A DNA stretch of 64,000 nucleotides from a bacterium (GTDB taxonomy: Bacteria; Bacillota; Clostridia; Lachnospirales; Lachnospiraceae). Under the pieces are notes generated by a model. It did no database searches and was not told the DNA's origin. It saw only the letters and a program-made list of their open reading frames with translations. The DNA lies in contig SFRL01000007.1 in assembly GCA_004562765.1 (NCBI GenBank), positions 1-64,000 of the forward strand. Reading direction: 5' to 3'. Shown piece by piece: positions 15,192-24,167 of this stretch; within the stretch, counting starts at the first letter, position 1, and every line of letters begins with the position of its first letter. The translations under genes and the position numbers were made by a program.

Positions 15192-17040
15192 AGCATACAC
15201 CTCCTCCGTATCTTCTTGCACCACAGCCGGAACAGTTCATGCGGCAGTTCGGTGTTACAGTCCCCTCGCATGCCCGTTTCCACTCGCGCTGCAGAAATTC
15301 CTTCGTCACACCCGCATCGATAAAATCCCACGGAAACAGCTCGTCCAGCTCGCGGGGCCGAAGTGTATAAAAACTGATATCCACACCTGTCTCGGCAAAT
15401 GCCTCCAGCCATCTCTCATTGTCGAAGTACTCTGACCATGCATCAAACAATGCGCCCTTTTCATAGGCGCGCTCAATTGCCGCTGCGACACGTCGGTCAC
15501 CTCTGGCAAATACGCCTTCCAGAACCGTAACATCCGCCTCATGCCAGTTGTAGCGGATGCTCTTGCGGTTCAACTGGTTCTTCACTGCTTCGTTGACCAC
15601 CTTTGCCTTTCCGAGGTATTCGTCCGCCGTGCACATCGTCGCCCACTGCAGCGGTGTAAAAGGCTTCGGTACAAAGAAGGAGGTAGAGATCGTGATCTGG
15701 CATTTTCCGTTTCTCTTTTCCTTCGGGATCTCATAGTAACGGACTGCGATATCGTTTGCAAGCTCTGCGATGGCCTGTATATCTTCTGTCGTCTCCGTCG
15801 GCAGGCCGAGCATGAAATACAGTTTGACTTTCTGCCAGCCGCCCTCAAATGCCTGTCCTGCACCCTCCAGGATGATGTCTTTTGTCAGCCCTTTGTTGAT
15901 CACATCGCGCATACGCTGGGAACCGGCTTCCGGTGCAAATGTCAGACTGCTTTTTTTGATATCCTGTACCTTTCCCATTACATCCAGAGAAAACGCATCT
16001 ATACGCAATGACGGCAGGGAGATATTTACCCCTTTGTCATGAAAGTTATCGATCAGGAAATTGACGAGCTCCTCCAACTGGGAATAATCGCTGGTACTCA
16101 GAGAACTCAGGGAAATTTCTTCATGTCCGGTACTCTTTAACATTTCATAGGCATATTTTTTGAGCTGTTCCACGTCCTTTTCCCGTGTCGGACGATAGAT
16201 CATGCCTGCCTGACAAAAACGGCAGCCGCGGATACAGCCCCGCTGCACTTCCAGAACGACACGGTCCTGAGTCGCTTTGATAAAGGGCACAAGCGGTTTA
16301 TTCGGATAAGGCGCATCATCCATATCCATTACCAGCTGTTTTTCCACTTTTGACGGAATGTCCTCGTATTTCGGCGTAAAGCTTTTCAGACAGCCGTCGC
16401 TGCCATAGGTGACCTCATACATGGACGGCACATAAATGCCGGGAATCTGCGCTGCCCTGCGCAGAAAATCTGTACGTTTCACGCCATCCCGTTTGCACTG
16501 CTTATACAATGCAAACAATGCGTCATAGCTGATCTCACCCTCCCCGATATAAAACAGGTCAAAGAATTCAGCGATCGGCTCCGGATTGTAGGTACAGGGG
16601 CCTCCGCCGATCACGATCGGCATATCCTCGCCTCGTTCATCTGCATGCAGCGGAATCTGTGACAGATCCAGGATCTGCAGAATATTTGTGTAACACATCT
16701 CATACTGGATGGTGATGCCGAGAAAATCAAAATTTTTGACCGGCTGCTGACTCTCCAATGCAAACAATGGAATGTGCTGTTCCTTCATGATCTTATGAAG
16801 ATCCGGCCACGGAGAATAAACACGTTCACAGTACACATCCTCCCGCCGGTTAAACATATCATACAAGATCTGAATGCCCAGATGGGACATGCCGATCTCA
16901 TATACATCCGGAAAACACATGGCAAAACGGATATCTACCGAAGCCGGATCTTTTTCTACCATATTCAGTTCGCCGCCGATATAGCGCGCAGGCTGGTCTA
17001 TCGTCAGTAATATCTCATCAGACAATGCTGGTCTGCTCAT
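15175..17040 (-). CDS. TIGR03960-type B12-binding-like radical SAM protein
   Basis: A 621-residue radical SAM protein. The N-terminal part (about 1-230) resembles a B12-binding-like fold; the radical SAM barrel follows, with the iron-sulfur motif RGCIRGCRFCQAG near residue 260. The C-terminus has a second Cys cluster (CRMNCSGCGARRYGGG). Substrate and reaction are unknown. The family is conserved next to DUF2344, RNase G and L21/L27 genes, hinting at a role in RNA or ribosome modification (inference). The ATG at 17040 has GGAGG five bases upstream; the in-frame ATG four codons earlier has no such spacing. Confidence 0.88.
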   Translation of the reverse strand: MSRPALSDEILLTIDQPARYIGGELNMVEKDPASVDIRFAMCFPDVYEIGMSHLGIQILYDMFNRREDVYCERVYSPWPDLHKIMKEQHIPLFALESQQPVKNFDFLGITIQYEMCYTNILQILDLSQIPLHADERGEDMPIVIGGGPCTYNPEPIAEFFDLFYIGEGEISYDALFALYKQCKRDGVKRTDFLRRAAQIPGIYVPSMYEVTYGSDGCLKSFTPKYEDIPSKVEKQLVMDMDDAPYPNKPLVPFIKATQDRVVLEVQRGCIRGCRFCQAGMIYRPTREKDVEQLKKYAYEMLKSTGHEEISLSSLSTSDYSQLEELVNFLIDNFHDKGVNISLPSLRIDAFSLDVMGKVQDIKKSSLTFAPEAGSQRMRDVINKGLTKDIILEGAGQAFEGGWQKVKLYFMLGLPTETTEDIQAIAELANDIAVRYYEIPKEKRNGKCQITISTSFFVPKPFTPLQWATMCTADEYLGKAKVVNEAVKNQLNRKSIRYNWHEADVTVLEGVFARGDRRVAAAIERAYEKGALFDAWSEYFDNERWLEAFAETGVDISFYTLRPRELDELFPWDFIDAGVTKEFLQREWKRACEGTVTPNCRMNCSGCGARRYGGGVCFEGQN

Positions 17041-17057
17041 AAGTACCTCCATAACAT

Positions 17058-17360
17058 TTAATTATTATCTGCAAGTAGCATCATAACATATTTTTCGAGA
17101 TTTGTATAATCATCTTTCGAAGCAATTTCCGCAGCAATCTCGGAGGTAGAAAAATTGAGTATGTTGTGATTTGTTACATCTGCAAGTACAAACAGCAGAA
17201 AAAGAAAAAGTCCAAGCACCAACCGAAGGCTGAAGGTCTTTCCAAGTGCCGGTTCCTCGTGCTCCGGCGTCGGGTGTGTCCAATCCTCCTCCTGATCCTG
17301 AAAGGATGCTCTGGCGCGTTTTACATATTCCTTTCTTGCATCGATCTGATCATATGTCAT
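17058..17360 (-). CDS. Small single-span membrane protein, unknown
   Basis: A 100-residue protein with a charged cytoplasmic-type N-terminus (Arg/Lys and acidic, about 1-42), one strong membrane helix (about 45-63, LRLVLGLFLFLLFVLADV) and a polar outer tail. No family is recognised. It lies just upstream of the TIGR03960 gene with an 18-base gap and may be first in that operon; GAGAAAGG precedes the start. Confidence 0.55.
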   Translation of the reverse strand: MTYDQIDARKEYVKRARASFQDQEEDWTHPTPEHEEPALGKTFSLRLVLGLFLFLLFVLADVTNHNILNFSTSEIAAEIASKDDYTNLEKYVMMLLADNN

Positions 17361-17444
17361 AGCCTTTCTCCGATCACAGTATCACTATTCTTAGCATAAT
17401 TTATGCAATCACAGACAAACTATGTATAATTTGTACCGTAAAGA

Positions 17445-20400
17445 TCAAAGCATGGCAAACAAAACCGTTCGCTGATTTCCGGCAGGATCGGATGCGGTGA
17501 GCAGATAGATCCCTCTTTTTTGTATGCTGAACTGCTGTTTTACCTGTTTTCCGTTCAGACGTACCTCGCAGCTGCCGCAGTTATCGGTGACGCTGATCGT
17601 ACGTTTCCTGTTGTAGATCTTTCCGTTATTTACACCGGCAACAGCAGGCTTTTTTGTATCGATCACAAAACCTGTTGTTTTTTCAATCGTACTTCCGGCA
17701 GCATTAACAGCTTTTAAAACGATCCGCTGTCCTTTGGCGCTGCTGTTGCTATCGGAAACCGTAAGTTTTCCGGTTGACATCTTTCTCCATTTTCCCTCTG
17801 AGCTTTTCTGTCCCTTTTTTAGAATTTTATAATAATAGTCGGTATCCGGCTCACGTGTGACGGTGAAACTGATCTTCTTTTTTCTTGTGTACAGCTTGTA
17901 GGTATTTTTTGCATTTGCAGAAAGCATGGAGATGCCTTTTAAAGATGCCTGCAACATGATGGAAGGAGACACTATGGCAGGAACAGCTGTGGCAGAAGCC
18001 GCAGTATTAGATGTGATTTTGTCAGTTGTCGCTTTGGAAGGAGAACCTTCCGACGCAGCGCCTGTTGCCTGTGTGGAACTGCCGGAGGATGCAGATGAGG
18101 AAGATGAAGAGCTCTGCCCCGTCCCGCCGGCAGACGGAACATATGTCTGTGAAGAACCGCCGTGAGAAACATCCGGCACTGTTCCAGTACCTGTATTTGT
18201 ACTAGTATCTGTATTTGTACCAGTACCTGTATTTGTGCCGGTATCTATCCCTGTATCGGTATCTGTATTTGTGCCGGATCCGGTATCCGAATCTGTATCA
18301 TTGTCTGTGACTGTGCCGGATCCCGTATCCGGGTCATCATCCGTCAAATCATCTTTTATGGATAAAGAACCGCTTGTCGCTCCGGAAATACAGAACGGAT
18401 GAACACTCCGGTAAGTTGTATCACCGATCGTAACTCCGATGGAATGTTCACCCTCAGCTGCCAGAAATGAAAAATCCCCCTGATCATCTGATGTGACCGT
18501 ATATTCCTGATCATCCAGATGCAGTGTCATTTCCTGATCCGGATAGCCGGTGCAGATCGTTACAGATCGAACCGGTGTGCCATTCTCGTTTTGCAGGACT
18601 CCACGACATTCACCTACGGTGAATATATCGGAGGCTGTGCATACATCTCCGATACCTGCAACTGTAAGGGCTGCGCCACTTTCTACATTGACAGTACCAA
18701 TGTCTGCATGTTCATACGGCTGGATGGTCACTTCAGAATCGCCCCTGATATTTAAAGTACCAAAAGAAGTATCCTGCAATATCAGATGATGTTTTCCGCT
18801 CTCTACTGTCAGCGCAGTTCCTGTCGAATTTCCGACAAGGGTATACGCACCGCTATATGAATATGTTTTCTCCAGATACGTATATGCGTCTTCGCGGATC
18901 ACTACATCGCCCTGATCCATCCGGATGATTCCGCCCGGTTCCAGTTGAAATACATTGAGCTGATCAGAATCTGTGACAGTAAAAGTTCCCTCATATGCAA
19001 CGGTTCCGTAGATACTTACTGCTTGATCTTCCATGCTCAGACAGGTATGCAGGCTTCCTGAATCATCCAGTATGACATTAGCGGTCAGGTCATTTGCCTT
19101 TACCTGTACGGTCTGACCTGCCAGTTCTTCGGATGTCTGCAGTACGCATCCGGCACAGCTTGTGCCTTTTGAATTTTGAATATCTATATCAGCCTGAAAG
19201 CCGCCACCCAAAATGGAAGTCATGTCAGTCGTGATCGTCGAACCATAAACGATTCCGTCTAAGCTGCCTCCGTGAAAGATACTGTCACGATGTGAGGAAG
19301 CGTTTGCATAATTATTCCAGCGACTTCCTTTTTCACAGGCAAACCGATTGATCTTAATATTGGAACCGGATGATCGGATGACACCACCATGACCGTCTGA
19401 CGGATGATAGATTGATTGGTAGTCTCCGCTTTTTTCATTATTCTCATCCACCGTATAATTCATATAATCTCCGGCATTTCCACCACATACCGCAGTCTCA
19501 CAAATGATATCCGCATGGTCGGCAACCAAAGTCCCGCCATCACCTCCGGCTGTACCATAAATGTTATAAAGGTCTTTCAGTCCGAAATCTATATAATAGT
19601 GAACCTGTATATGTCCATCACCACCGCTGGCGATATCAGCTGCTTTCAACATGGAATCAGAAACGGTAACGATCACTCCGGGCAAGCCTTCCTGAAAACC
19701 CTCATTACTTACTTGTGGAAGATCCTGCTGTGAAGCGACGTTGCCTGATACGATCACTGTACTGTGATTGCGGATCGTAACCGGGGATGCACTTTTTGTA
19801 TTTCCGGCAGTACATCTGAAGCTGGAACTTCCGACCACGCCATTACCGCCTTTTCCACCCACGGCTACATTTCCATTGACGGTGACCCGGCTGGCATCAA
19901 TGATGACTTCACCGGATTTTCCGCCGTGTGATGAGACTGCAGTTGAAGTACCTCGGCTCTGTATGCCGTTTCCCCCGCAGGCAATACTTCCGTTCACTGT
20001 GACTTCCGCAGACCGGATCGTGACACGTGGAGATGCATTACTGCCCGGTAACGCAGCCGGAAGTTTTGTATCTCCGCTCATATAAGCAGTATCACTTCCG
20101 CCTCCGCCACAACCAAGCCTTGCACATGTGACGGAGCAGTTTTCAATGATGACTTCTGCGCCTGTGGCGGCACTGCCTCCGGGTGCGCAGACAAGATTGC
20201 TTGCTGTAAGTGCGCTCTCCTCAGATTCTCCGCGAATATACACGTGTGTTGTAAATCCGCCAACTGCACATATATTGTTCAGTGTATTACTGCCCCGTAA
20301 AAGGATCTGAACAGTTACACCGTCTGCCACAGTGAGATCTGCCAAATTGGTCACATTGTCCAGGATCACGGTACAGTCCGTATGAATACTGATCGGAACA

Positions 20401-20621
20401 CGGTATGTCTTATTCTCTGCACCGTAAATGCGCAGAATGCATCCTTCTGTATCAACCGAAATATCCGTTACATATGAAAGCATAATCTCTTTATTCACGA
20501 ACGCATCCGTTTCCTGTGCTTGAACCGTAAACGGAACCTGTGATGTGATATGAGAAAAAATGACTGCTGTCAGCAGCATCCATACTACCAATATTTTTTT
20601 TGAATGAGAAATTTTTTTCAT
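17445..20621 (-). CDS. Large secreted repeat protein with Ig-like C-terminus
   Basis: A 1058-residue exported protein. It has a signal peptide of about 36 residues (KKILVVWMLLTAVIFSHI), then about 500 residues rich in Gly, Val, Thr and Ile with recurring short strand motifs (for example EVTVNGSIACGGNG and RVTVNGNVAVGGKG) that suggest a right-handed beta-helix. A carboxypeptidase-regulatory-like domain follows at about 675-750, an Asp/Thr/Gly linker at about 762-814, a Ser/Thr-rich stretch and Ig-like sequence at about 905-1058. There is no LPxTG sorting motif or S-layer domain. A carbohydrate-binding or adhesion role is possible but not shown. The ATG at 20621 has AAAGGAG; a longer upstream reading lacks a signal peptide. 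Confidence 0.7.
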   Translation of the reverse strand: MKKISHSKKILVVWMLLTAVIFSHITSQVPFTVQAQETDAFVNKEIMLSYVTDISVDTEGCILRIYGAENKTYRVPISIHTDCTVILDNVTNLADLTVADGVTVQILLRGSNTLNNICAVGGFTTHVYIRGESEESALTASNLVCAPGGSAATGAEVIIENCSVTCARLGCGGGGSDTAYMSGDTKLPAALPGSNASPRVTIRSAEVTVNGSIACGGNGIQSRGTSTAVSSHGGKSGEVIIDASRVTVNGNVAVGGKGGNGVVGSSSFRCTAGNTKSASPVTIRNHSTVIVSGNVASQQDLPQVSNEGFQEGLPGVIVTVSDSMLKAADIASGGDGHIQVHYYIDFGLKDLYNIYGTAGGDGGTLVADHADIICETAVCGGNAGDYMNYTVDENNEKSGDYQSIYHPSDGHGGVIRSSGSNIKINRFACEKGSRWNNYANASSHRDSIFHGGSLDGIVYGSTITTDMTSILGGGFQADIDIQNSKGTSCAGCVLQTSEELAGQTVQVKANDLTANVILDDSGSLHTCLSMEDQAVSIYGTVAYEGTFTVTDSDQLNVFQLEPGGIIRMDQGDVVIREDAYTYLEKTYSYSGAYTLVGNSTGTALTVESGKHHLILQDTSFGTLNIRGDSEVTIQPYEHADIGTVNVESGAALTVAGIGDVCTASDIFTVGECRGVLQNENGTPVRSVTICTGYPDQEMTLHLDDQEYTVTSDDQGDFSFLAAEGEHSIGVTIGDTTYRSVHPFCISGATSGSLSIKDDLTDDDPDTGSGTVTDNDTDSDTGSGTNTDTDTGIDTGTNTGTGTNTDTSTNTGTGTVPDVSHGGSSQTYVPSAGGTGQSSSSSSSASSGSSTQATGAASEGSPSKATTDKITSNTAASATAVPAIVSPSIMLQASLKGISMLSANAKNTYKLYTRKKKISFTVTREPDTDYYYKILKKGQKSSEGKWRKMSTGKLTVSDSNSSAKGQRIVLKAVNAAGSTIEKTTGFVIDTKKPAVAGVNNGKIYNRKRTISVTDNCGSCEVRLNGKQVKQQFSIQKRGIYLLTASDPAGNQRTVLFAML
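18180..18335 (-). repeat. In-frame Asp/Thr/Gly linker repeat
   Basis: Degenerate tandem units of 12-18 bases (on minus, forms of GGNACNAATACNGAT) encode alternating DTGSGT, NTDTDTG and NTGTGT. The array keeps the reading frame and forms a flexible acidic linker in the large secreted protein. Such arrays can vary in length by slippage. Confidence 0.75.
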
Positions 20622-20758
20622 GCGACTCCTTTCATGTTCCGACTGCATAAAAAGAGCACAAAAACAGAAAACCAATATGAAACAACGTAGAACCGCATAA
20701 CGGAACCACAGTTATTAAATGAAAATGGAAAAAAGAAAATAAAAAAGAAATATTTCAC

Positions 20759-20787
20759 ATTATACACACAGTGTACCGAGAAATCAA
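20759..20787 (-). promoter_or_regulatory. Promoter of the secreted protein gene
   Basis: On the minus strand TTGATT (20782-20787) and TATAAT (20759-20764) are spaced by 17 bases. This leaves a T-rich leader of about 130 bases before the start codon. Confidence 0.7.
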
Positions 20788-20802
20788 CTGGTAAAAATAG
20801 AC

Positions 20803-20837
20803 AAAAAATGTGCGCACTATTCGTCATAGTGCACACA
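20803..20837 (-). terminator. Terminator of the histidine operon
   Basis: On the minus strand TGTGCACTAT pairs with ATAGTGCGCACA around a five-base loop and is followed by TTTTTTG. It lies 18 bases after the hisIE stop. Confidence 0.75.
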
Positions 20838-20855
20838 TTCAATTCCCGATCACTA

Positions 20856-22139
20856 CTATTTGCGCTGTGCAAGTTCTTTTGTAATATCTTCCCACGTCAC
20901 ACCGGTTTCCACCATCATGATCATCAGATAGTAAAGCAGGTCAGAGATCTCATACTTGATATGCTCCGGGTTCGGGTTCTTTGCAGCGATCACGACCTCA
21001 GTAGTCTCCTCACCCAGCTTCTTTAACATTTCATCAAGACCTTTGTCAAACAGTTCGCTGATATAGGATCCCTTCTTGGGATTTGCCTTACTGTTCATGA
21101 TGGAATGATAGCTGTTTTCAAATACTTTCAGCGGATTGTTCTCCACGTATTCCTTTTTTACGATCTCATTGAAAAAGCAGGTCGGATTTCCGGTATGGCA
21201 TGCAACGCCCACCTGTGAAACCTTTGCCAAAATCGTATCGTAATCACAGTCTGCAGTCAGCGATTTGACATACTGCAAATGTCCCGAGGTCTCACCCTTT
21301 GTCCACAACTGTTTGCGGCTGCGGCTGTAATAGGTCATCTTGCCCAGAGAGAGTGTCTTGTAATATGCCTCTTCGTTCATGTAGGCAAGCATGAGCACTT
21401 CACCGGTCTGATAATCCTGCACAATACAGGGCACCATTCCGTCGGAGTTTTTCTTCAGCTCCGCCCATTGGACCTGAGGCTTAAAATTATCCATCCAGAG
21501 TCCTGCCTCACCGAGGTTGGTCTTAAACTGCATGATATCCGTCTGCGGATCATTGAACAGCGGTCCACAGATACCACGCGCATTTTCACGTTCCAAAAGT
21601 GCGTAAACCTCTGCAAAATCAGAACCATCGTAGAGAACAACATAAGGCGTGTTTGACAGGTTATCCACTGCATCAAGCACGGATTCCTCCATGACAAGCA
21701 CCTCATGGAACAGTTCGTTCATCTCATCCTGGTTTTTAAATATAAAATCCACATTGTGAACAGACACCAGAATGCGGTCTTTTCCGTAGCGGTCGGCTGC
21801 TTTTCGCGCCAGATCGATGCATCCGCTCTTTGCGGCATTCAGCATGATCTGCTTACATCCGGCATAGATGAGTTTTTTTACATCCTCCAGTCTTCGAATG
21901 TTTCCGCCGCCGCAGGTGGGAATATCGATCATACGGTTCAGTTCACGGATCGCCCGCAGATTTCTTTCGTGTTCTTCATCATCGTCTGACAGATCAAAAA
22001 CAAATATTTTATCAATGCCACTGTCATTATAAAGCTTTGCGTAGGTGCTCAGCTCTCCGATCGGAGTCAGATCCCGGTTATTTTTCACAGGCTTTCCATC
22101 CTTGATATAGAGCGTTGCAACCAGAATTTTTTTATCCAT
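20856..22139 (-). CDS. hisIE: HisF-like domain fused to HisIE
   Basis: A 427-residue fusion. The C-terminal two-thirds of the active parts are HisI (about 228-325; [27 protein letters not shown], metal Cys in ADCDYD and [11 protein letters not shown]) and HisE (about 340-427; [24 protein letters not shown]), which catalyse steps two and three of histidine synthesis. Residues 1-225 form a HisA/HisF-like barrel that keeps [19 protein letters not shown] and LNAAKS, but the two catalytic Asp positions are Tyr (TLYIKDG, residue 11) and His (SVHN, about 127). The barrel therefore looks non-catalytic. It is the last gene of hisZ-hisG-hisD-hisIE. Confidence 0.9.
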   Translation of the reverse strand: MDKKILVATLYIKDGKPVKNNRDLTPIGELSTYAKLYNDSGIDKIFVFDLSDDDEEHERNLRAIRELNRMIDIPTCGGGNIRRLEDVKKLIYAGCKQIMLNAAKSGCIDLARKAADRYGKDRILVSVHNVDFIFKNQDEMNELFHEVLVMEESVLDAVDNLSNTPYVVLYDGSDFAEVYALLERENARGICGPLFNDPQTDIMQFKTNLGEAGLWMDNFKPQVQWAELKKNSDGMVPCIVQDYQTGEVLMLAYMNEEAYYKTLSLGKMTYYSRSRKQLWTKGETSGHLQYVKSLTADCDYDTILAKVSQVGVACHTGNPTCFFNEIVKKEYVENNPLKVFENSYHSIMNSKANPKKGSYISELFDKGLDEMLKKLGEETTEVVIAAKNPNPEHIKYEISDLLYYLMIMMVETGVTWEDITKELAQRK

Positions 22140-22170
22140 AATTTCCTCTGATACCTTCCTGAAAGATTAC

Positions 22171-23463
22171 TTAGTCCTCAAAACGCACCCGGATCGAGTT
22201 TGCATGTGCAGTCAACTGCTCACATTCCGCAAACTGTACGATATCCTTATAGATCGGCTCCAGTGCTTCTCTTGAATAAGAGATGATGCTGGATTTTTTA
22301 ATAAAATCGTCCACCGATAATGCGGAGAAGAATTTTGCGGTTCCGTTTGTGGGCAGTACGTGGTTCGGACCTGCAAAATAGTCACCCAGGGGTTCGCTGC
22401 TGTATGTACCGAGGAAGATCGCCCCTGCATTGCGGATCTTTGTCATGACGGTAAAGGGATCCTTCATGACGATCTCCAGATGCTCGGACGCGATATCGTT
22501 GGCAGTCTCAATGGCCTCATCCTCGCTGGAAGCAACTAAAATATAGCCGTAATTATCCAGAGATTTCTGAATGATCTCTTTTCTGCTCAGTTGAGCCACA
22601 AATTTGTCAACTTCCACGGATACCTGCTCAGCCAGTTCCCGGCTTGTTGTCACGAGGATCGCAGATGCCATCTCGTCATGCTCCGCCTGTGAGAGCAGAT
22701 CCGCAGCGACAAACCGGGGATTTGCGCTTTCATCCGCCAGCACCAGGATCTCACTGGGACCGGCAATGGAATCAATGCTCACATGTCCGAAAACAGCTTT
22801 CTTGGCAAGTGCCACGTAAATATTTCCGGGGCCTACGATCTTGTCAACCTTCGGGACACTTTCCGTGCCAAATGCCAGCGCTGCGATCGCCTGTGCGCCG
22901 CCAACCTTATAGATCCTGTCAACACCTGCCTCTGTAGCAGCAACAAGCGTGGAAGCACAGATCTTTCCGTCCTTTCCGGGCGGTGTTGTCATAATGATCT
23001 CATCAACGCCTGCAACCTTTGCCGGCATCACGTTCATCAGTACGGATGAGGGATACACTGCCTTTCCGCCCGGAACATACACGCCTACGCGCTTTAAAGG
23101 TGTCACCTTCTGACCGAGGATGATGCCATTGTCCTTGGAGTCAAACCAGCTGTACTGGCGCTGCTTTTCATGATACTCACGAATGTTGACAAGCGCCTTA
23201 CGGATCACGTCCAGCAAGGTCGGATCTACGACCGCATATGCCTCCTCGATCTCCTCCTTCGTTACAATGATATTATCTGCGCTTATATCGGCGCCGTCAA
23301 ATTGTCTGGTATATGAAAAAATTGCCTCATCGCCCTTTTCACGCACGGTGTCGATGATCGCTGCCACGCGATCCTCATATTCGCCGTAACTGTTGGGGCT
23401 GCGCTTTAAAAGGTCCTCTAAGATATTGCTTTTTGTTTCTTTGCTCAACTGTAAAATACGCAT
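22171..23463 (-). CDS. hisD: Histidinol dehydrogenase
   Basis: A 430-residue zinc enzyme that oxidises histidinol to histidine in two NAD-dependent steps. Family motifs are VPGGKAVYPSSVLM, VGPGNIYVALAK, AGPSEILVLAD, LLSQAEHDEMASA, the metal/catalytic His in ASEHLEIV, and GPNHVLPT. Length is normal. It starts directly after hisG in the his operon. Confidence 0.97.
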   Translation of the reverse strand: MRILQLSKETKSNILEDLLKRSPNSYGEYEDRVAAIIDTVREKGDEAIFSYTRQFDGADISADNIIVTKEEIEEAYAVVDPTLLDVIRKALVNIREYHEKQRQYSWFDSKDNGIILGQKVTPLKRVGVYVPGGKAVYPSSVLMNVMPAKVAGVDEIIMTTPPGKDGKICASTLVAATEAGVDRIYKVGGAQAIAALAFGTESVPKVDKIVGPGNIYVALAKKAVFGHVSIDSIAGPSEILVLADESANPRFVAADLLSQAEHDEMASAILVTTSRELAEQVSVEVDKFVAQLSRKEIIQKSLDNYGYILVASSEDEAIETANDIASEHLEIVMKDPFTVMTKIRNAGAIFLGTYSSEPLGDYFAGPNHVLPTNGTAKFFSALSVDDFIKKSSIISYSREALEPIYKDIVQFAECEQLTAHANSIRVRFED

Positions 23464-23464
23464 G

Positions 23465-24130
23465 TTAGTTCTCCTTATGTATAACCTGTTTTAAATCGGC
23501 GATCAGCTTTGTGATCCGCTCATTTTCCATCTTCATGCTTACCGGGTTCACGATCATGCGCGCGGACAGAGGACATACTTCCTCAAGTACCTGCAAGCCG
23601 TTTTCCCGCAGCGTGGAACCGGTCTCCACAATGTCCACGATCACTTCTGAAAGCCCGACGATCGGTGCCAGCTCAATGGAGCCGTTCAGCTTGATGATCT
23701 CCACCGTCTGCTGCTTTTTATTATAAAAATAATTTTGGGCAATGCGCGGATATTTGGATGCCACGCGGATCTGCTCATGGTGTAAAAGCAGTTCCTTTGC
23801 GCTCTCCGGTCCGCAGACACACATGCGGCACTTTCCAAAGCCCAGGTCAAGCACCTCATAAATATTGCGTCCTTCCTCCAGAATCGTATCTTCCCCGACA
23901 ACGCCGATATCCGCTGCTCCATACTCTACATAAGTAGGCACATCGGGACCTTTCGCAAGAAAGAAGCGAAGCTTCAGATCCTCATTGACAAAGATCAGCT
24001 TGCGCGTTTCTTTATCCTTCATCTCTTCGCAGGTGATTCCGATCTCCTCAAATAACTTCAGGGTCTGGTTCGCCAATCTGCCTTTGCCAAGGGCAAAGGT
24101 CAGATAACGTTCACTGTTTTCGTTTGCCAT
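23465..24130 (-). CDS. hisG: ATP phosphoribosyltransferase, short form
   Basis: A 221-residue HisG of the short type that lacks the C-terminal regulatory domain, so it must work in a complex with HisZ, encoded just upstream. Core segments are LTFALGKGRLA, AADIGVVGEDTI and VDIVETGSTLRENGL (phosphoribosyl-diphosphate-binding). It catalyses the first, feedback-regulated step of histidine synthesis. Confidence 0.96.
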   Translation of the reverse strand: MANENSERYLTFALGKGRLANQTLKLFEEIGITCEEMKDKETRKLIFVNEDLKLRFFLAKGPDVPTYVEYGAADIGVVGEDTILEEGRNIYEVLDLGFGKCRMCVCGPESAKELLLHHEQIRVASKYPRIAQNYFYNKKQQTVEIIKLNGSIELAPIVGLSEVIVDIVETGSTLRENGLQVLEEVCPLSARMIVNPVSMKMENERITKLIADLKQVIHKEN

Positions 24131-24167
24131 CTCGTATTCTGTCTCCCATCCATAATCTCATAAATAC

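Noticed and set aside
18180..18335. CRISPR-like array
   Set aside because: Units are 12-18 bases, degenerate, without spacers, and keep the reading frame of a secreted protein.
18162..18365. Cys-rich plus-strand frame over the linker repeat
   Set aside because: It is the antisense reading of the Asp/Thr/Gly repeat; the Cys richness comes from the repeat composition only.
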